Of a stretch of DNA of 9,017 bases, positions 7,424 through 9,017 are shown piece by piece (positions within the stretch are counted from its first letter, which is position 1; each line of letters opens with the position of its first letter). The position numbers and the translations under genes were made by a program. Below the pieces are notes generated by a model. That model was not told where the DNA came from and made no database searches. It saw only the letters and a program-made list of their open reading frames with translations. This DNA is from Eubacteriaceae bacterium UBA7485 (GTDB taxonomy: Bacteria; Bacillota; Clostridia; Eubacteriales; Eubacteriaceae): NCBI GenBank assembly GCA_002478485.1, contig DLOL01000081.1, positions 1-9,017 on the forward strand, read 5' to 3'.

Positions 7424-7452
7424 TACAAGGTAACAAGGAGTTTTGATGTCAA
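7424..7452 (-). promoter_or_regulatory. Possible promoter for guanine deaminase
   Basis: On the minus strand a perfect TTGACA lies at 7452-7447. At 17 bp spacing the -10 hexamer is CTTGTA (7429-7424), a poor match, so the promoter call is weak. A start near 7413 would place the whole paired region and terminator inside a leader of about 105 nt, which fits an attenuated transcript. Confidence 0.3.
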
Positions 7453-7642
7453 TAAGGTATTACCCCTGTTTCATGAAGAATTATCGTCATTTGAAGAAGT
7501 CTAACATCAATTTAATAAGTTAGTGAACCTTTTCGTTACAAATTATGAAGAATGGAAACATTTGGTCGTTCTTAAACCGTTTTCAATGTTTTCCCGCTCA
7601 GCGATTCCATTCAGGGGACAAAATGGTAAAATTGGTGCGTGA
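7430..7642 (+). pseudogene. Possible decayed reading frame in the 343-base intergenic gap
   Basis: The gap between the deaminase and thioesterase starts holds the deaminase leader on the minus strand and this AT-rich stretch. On +, one frame reads as protein-like sequence (for example FDVNKVLPLFHEELSSFEEV, then after an in-frame TAA at 7502-7504, NLFVTNYEEWKHLVVLKPF) to a TGA at 7640-7642. In another frame an AAGGAG at 7435-7440 precedes a 25-codon ORF at 7446-7523. Neither has a recognised homologue. This may be a remnant of a lost gene or chance. A possible extended -10 (TGGTAAAAT, 7624-7632) lies close to the thioesterase start. Confidence 0.2.
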
Positions 7643-7650
7643 GGTAAGAG

Positions 7651-8064
7651 ATGAACGATTTTGAAACCAAAATCTATGAAAGCGATCCTTTCCCGAACAG
7701 TCTGGGAATTGAAGTCACGCAGGTGAGGCCTGGATACGCCAAAGGCGAGGTGGAGCTGAAGGAGCACCACAAGAACGTGATCGGGGCGGTCCACGGCGGG
7801 CTGATCTTCTCGCTCGGGGACACCGTGTGCGGAAACGCGTCGGCAAGCTACCACGTGCCGATGACCACCATCGACGCGCGGATCAACTTTCTGAGGGCTG
7901 CGATGGATACGAAAAAGCTTTATGCGGAGGCAAGGGAGATCAAGCACGGCAGGAGCGTGTGCTTTTATGAAGTGAAGATCACGGACGATGACGGAAAGCT
8001 CATCGCAACCGGACAGTACAGCTTCTTTGCGCTTCAGGACAAGACCGGCATTCTCCCGTCGTAG
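7651..8064 (+). CDS. PaaI-family hotdog-fold thioesterase
   Basis: The 137-aa protein has the length and layout of a single hotdog domain that hydrolyses acyl-CoA or aryl-CoA thioesters in the cytoplasm. The signature is N42, then GAVHGG (45-50) and the helix LIFSLGD, with D57 as the likely catalytic acid. The strands that follow (DARINF, ATGQYSFFAL) are typical of the family. The substrate cannot be read from the sequence; phenylacetyl-CoA, 4-hydroxybenzoyl-CoA and generic housekeeping thioesterases all look alike at this level. The start is supported by GAGG at 7641-7644, six bases before the ATG. It is transcribed divergently from guanine deaminase and is followed 84 bases later by the Msr gene on the same strand, so the pair could share a transcript, although no functional link is evident. 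Confidence 0.88.
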   Translation: MNDFETKIYESDPFPNSLGIEVTQVRPGYAKGEVELKEHHKNVIGAVHGGLIFSLGDTVCGNASASYHVPMTTIDARINFLRAAMDTKKLYAEAREIKHGRSVCFYEVKITDDDGKLIATGQYSFFALQDKTGILPS

Positions 8065-8148
8065 CAGGATTGTCACTTCTTTTTTCTATTCAATTCCGGC
8101 CGGTGGATATAAAACCAGTAGGAACATGGAAAGGGAGGAACAATTCAG

Positions 8149-8781
8149 ATGGATAAAAGAGAACAGGAAATTGTCCTCGCGGGCGGCTGCTTCTGGGGGC
8201 TTGAGAAGCTCTACCAAAGCATCCCGGGCGTGATCTCGACGCAAGTCGGTTATGCCAACGGCCTCGGGGAGGAATACGCAAACTACGAGCTGGTCTGCAC
8301 GGGAAAGACGCAGTTCAGGGAAGCGGTAAAGGTGGTCTACGACCCTGAAAAGGTCAGCCTCGACACCCTCCTCTTCGACTTTTTCTACGTCATCAATCCA
8401 ACGCTCAAAAACCAGCAGGGAAATGACGTGGGCACCCAGTACCAGAGCGGGATCTACTGGACGGATCAGCAAACCGAAGACACGGTTCTTCGGATCGTCG
8501 ACATTGAAAAGGGGAGGACAGCGGGGTTTTCCGTCGAATACGGCCCGCTGAAGAACTTCTACCCGGCGGAAGAGTACCACCAGAAATATCTCGACAAAAA
8601 CCCGGGCGGTTACTGCCACATCCCGATGCAGGAGATCAACGAGCTCAAGGGTTTGAGGATCAATCCCGGCGACTACGTAAGACTTCAATGCGGTCCATGC
8701 CATGGGAGAGGTCTCTCCGGTTCACGACCGCGGGCGCTTCGATCGGCTTTGAAAAAGCGGGCCAGCCGCATCCGGACGTGA
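8149..8781 (+). CDS. msrA: Peptide methionine sulfoxide reductase MsrA, C-terminal tail chimeric
   Basis: The product reduces methionine-S-sulfoxide in proteins and repairs oxidative damage. The catalytic motif GGCFWG places the nucleophile at C14. E58 in FREAV, GNDVGTQYQSGIYW (91-104) and YHQKYL (143-148) are family hallmarks, and C156 in GYCH may be the resolving cysteine. The GLRINPGDYV linker (168-177) is the joint that normally leads into an MsrB domain, so this was an MsrA-MsrB fusion. Authentic sequence ends at about residue 178 (8683). The following 32 residues come from the opposite strand of the MsrB coding region and are not a real protein tail. AAGGGAGG at 8131-8138 supports the start. 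The upstream gap 8065-8148 shows a TATAAA (8108-8113) without a clear -35. Confidence 0.85.
   Translation: MDKREQEIVLAGGCFWGLEKLYQSIPGVISTQVGYANGLGEEYANYELVCTGKTQFREAVKVVYDPEKVSLDTLLFDFFYVINPTLKNQQGNDVGTQYQSGIYWTDQQTEDTVLRIVDIEKGRTAGFSVEYGPLKNFYPAEEYHQKYLDKNPGGYCHIPMQEINELKGLRINPGDYVRLQCGPCHGRGLSGSRPRALRSALKKRASRIRT
8613..8683 (+). repeat. Inverted repeat arm 1, MsrA-MsrB linker
   Basis: These 71 bases are identical to the reverse complement of 8947-9017. They encode the end of MsrA and the GLRINPGDYV linker. The arm ends at GTAAGAC, after which the sequence jumps to the reverse complement of the MsrB region. Confidence 0.95.
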
Positions 8782-9017
8782 ACTTGTCTGTCGACGAGAA
8801 GAGGGGCTCCCCTGTCACTTTGTCGACATAAATTCCCTTTTCGTAATGGTCAAAGTACTTGTTCTGGAATGGCCGCTCCGTCCCTGACTGCTGGGTGACG
8901 TAGTAGTCTTCTTCCGAGAGGAGCTTTTTCAGCTCTTCCCTTGAAGGTCTTACGTAGTCGCCGGGATTGATCCTCAAACCCTTGAGCTCGTTGATCTCCT
9001 GCATCGGGATGTGGCAG
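8660..9017 (-). CDS. msrB: Inverted partial MsrB domain, truncated at both ends
   Basis: On the minus strand the frame is open to the window edge and encodes the MsrA-MsrB linker, then an MsrB N-terminal half: EEDYYVTQQSGTERPF, YEKGIYVDKVTGEPLFSS, DKFTSGCGWPAFSKPI and DLSHGMDRIE. MsrB reduces methionine-R-sulfoxide. The domain stops where family members continue into EVRS, a SHLGHVF segment and the catalytic RYCIN cysteine. Here the frame instead runs into the reverse complement of the linker and ends within a few residues (VLRSRRD, stop at 8660-8662). It therefore lacks the catalytic cysteine and cannot be active as written. Its linker is identical to that of the + strand MsrA, so both pieces derive from one gene. 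Confidence 0.85.
   Translation of the reverse strand, partial: CHIPMQEINELKGLRINPGDYVRPSREELKKLLSEEDYYVTQQSGTERPFQNKYFDHYEKGIYVDKVTGEPLFSSTDKFTSGCGWPAFSKPIEAPAVVNRRDLSHGMDRIEVLRSRRD
8947..9017 (-). repeat. Inverted repeat arm 2, MsrA-MsrB linker on the other strand
   Basis: This is a perfect inverted copy of 8613-8683. It runs flush to the end of the window, so its full length cannot be seen. The stretch between the arms (8684-8946) is the inverted first half of MsrB. Confidence 0.95.

Noticed and set aside
7543..8703. Long minus-strand open frames opposite the thioesterase and MsrA genes
   Set aside because: The + strand genes have clear family motifs and ribosome binding sites; the opposite frames are a product of GC-rich codon use.
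8613..9017. Phase-variable invertible switch within msrAB
   Set aside because: Inversion does not rebuild a complete MsrB, no recombinase is nearby, and the copy ends flush with the window; a chimera explains it better.
1..9017. CRISPR arrays, tRNA or rRNA genes, insertion sequence ends
   Set aside because: No regularly spaced direct repeats, cloverleaf-like or rRNA-like segments, or transposase with terminal inverted repeats were seen.

Overview
The window looks like a chromosomal segment of a low-to-moderate GC Bacillota (Firmicutes) bacterium, probably a clostridial relative. That rests on strong purine-rich ribosome binding sites, intrinsic terminators with T-tracts, and a guanine deaminase, PaaI-type thioesterase and MsrA-MsrB fusion that read like anaerobic Firmicutes proteins. 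The taxonomic call is inference only.

Region 1 (about 1-6000, AT-rich, all genes on +) is a self-contained cassette. A terminator-like hairpin (34-80) and a TATAAT box (141-146) precede a 905-aa protein. This protein carries no recognisable catalytic site. It has a mirrored modular layout: one short helical module at each end, and four diverged copies of a second module (about 100-117 residues) between them, joined by acidic linkers. After a perfect 13-bp terminator hairpin comes a 746-aa superfamily 2 DEAH helicase with a C-terminal HNH nuclease domain. The helicase stop codon overlaps the start of a 189-aa protein with a basic, possibly DNA-binding segment (TAATG). A second hairpin closes the cassette. 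Motor, nuclease and a repeat-built accessory protein together suggest an anti-phage or anti-plasmid system that I cannot match to a named type. No methyltransferase is present.

Region 2 (about 6000-8150, GC-richer) holds ordinary metabolism: guanine deaminase on the minus strand, with a structured leader ending in a terminator just before its start codon, then a divergent PaaI-family thioesterase on +. The 343-base gap between them holds the leader and what may be a decayed reading frame.

Region 3 (8149-9017) starts as a methionine sulfoxide reductase MsrA-MsrB fusion on + but switches strand at 8683. The first part of the MsrB domain follows in reverse orientation, and the MsrA-MsrB linker reappears as an inverted 71-bp copy flush with the window end. 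This looks like a fold-back chimera at a contig edge rather than normal gene order.
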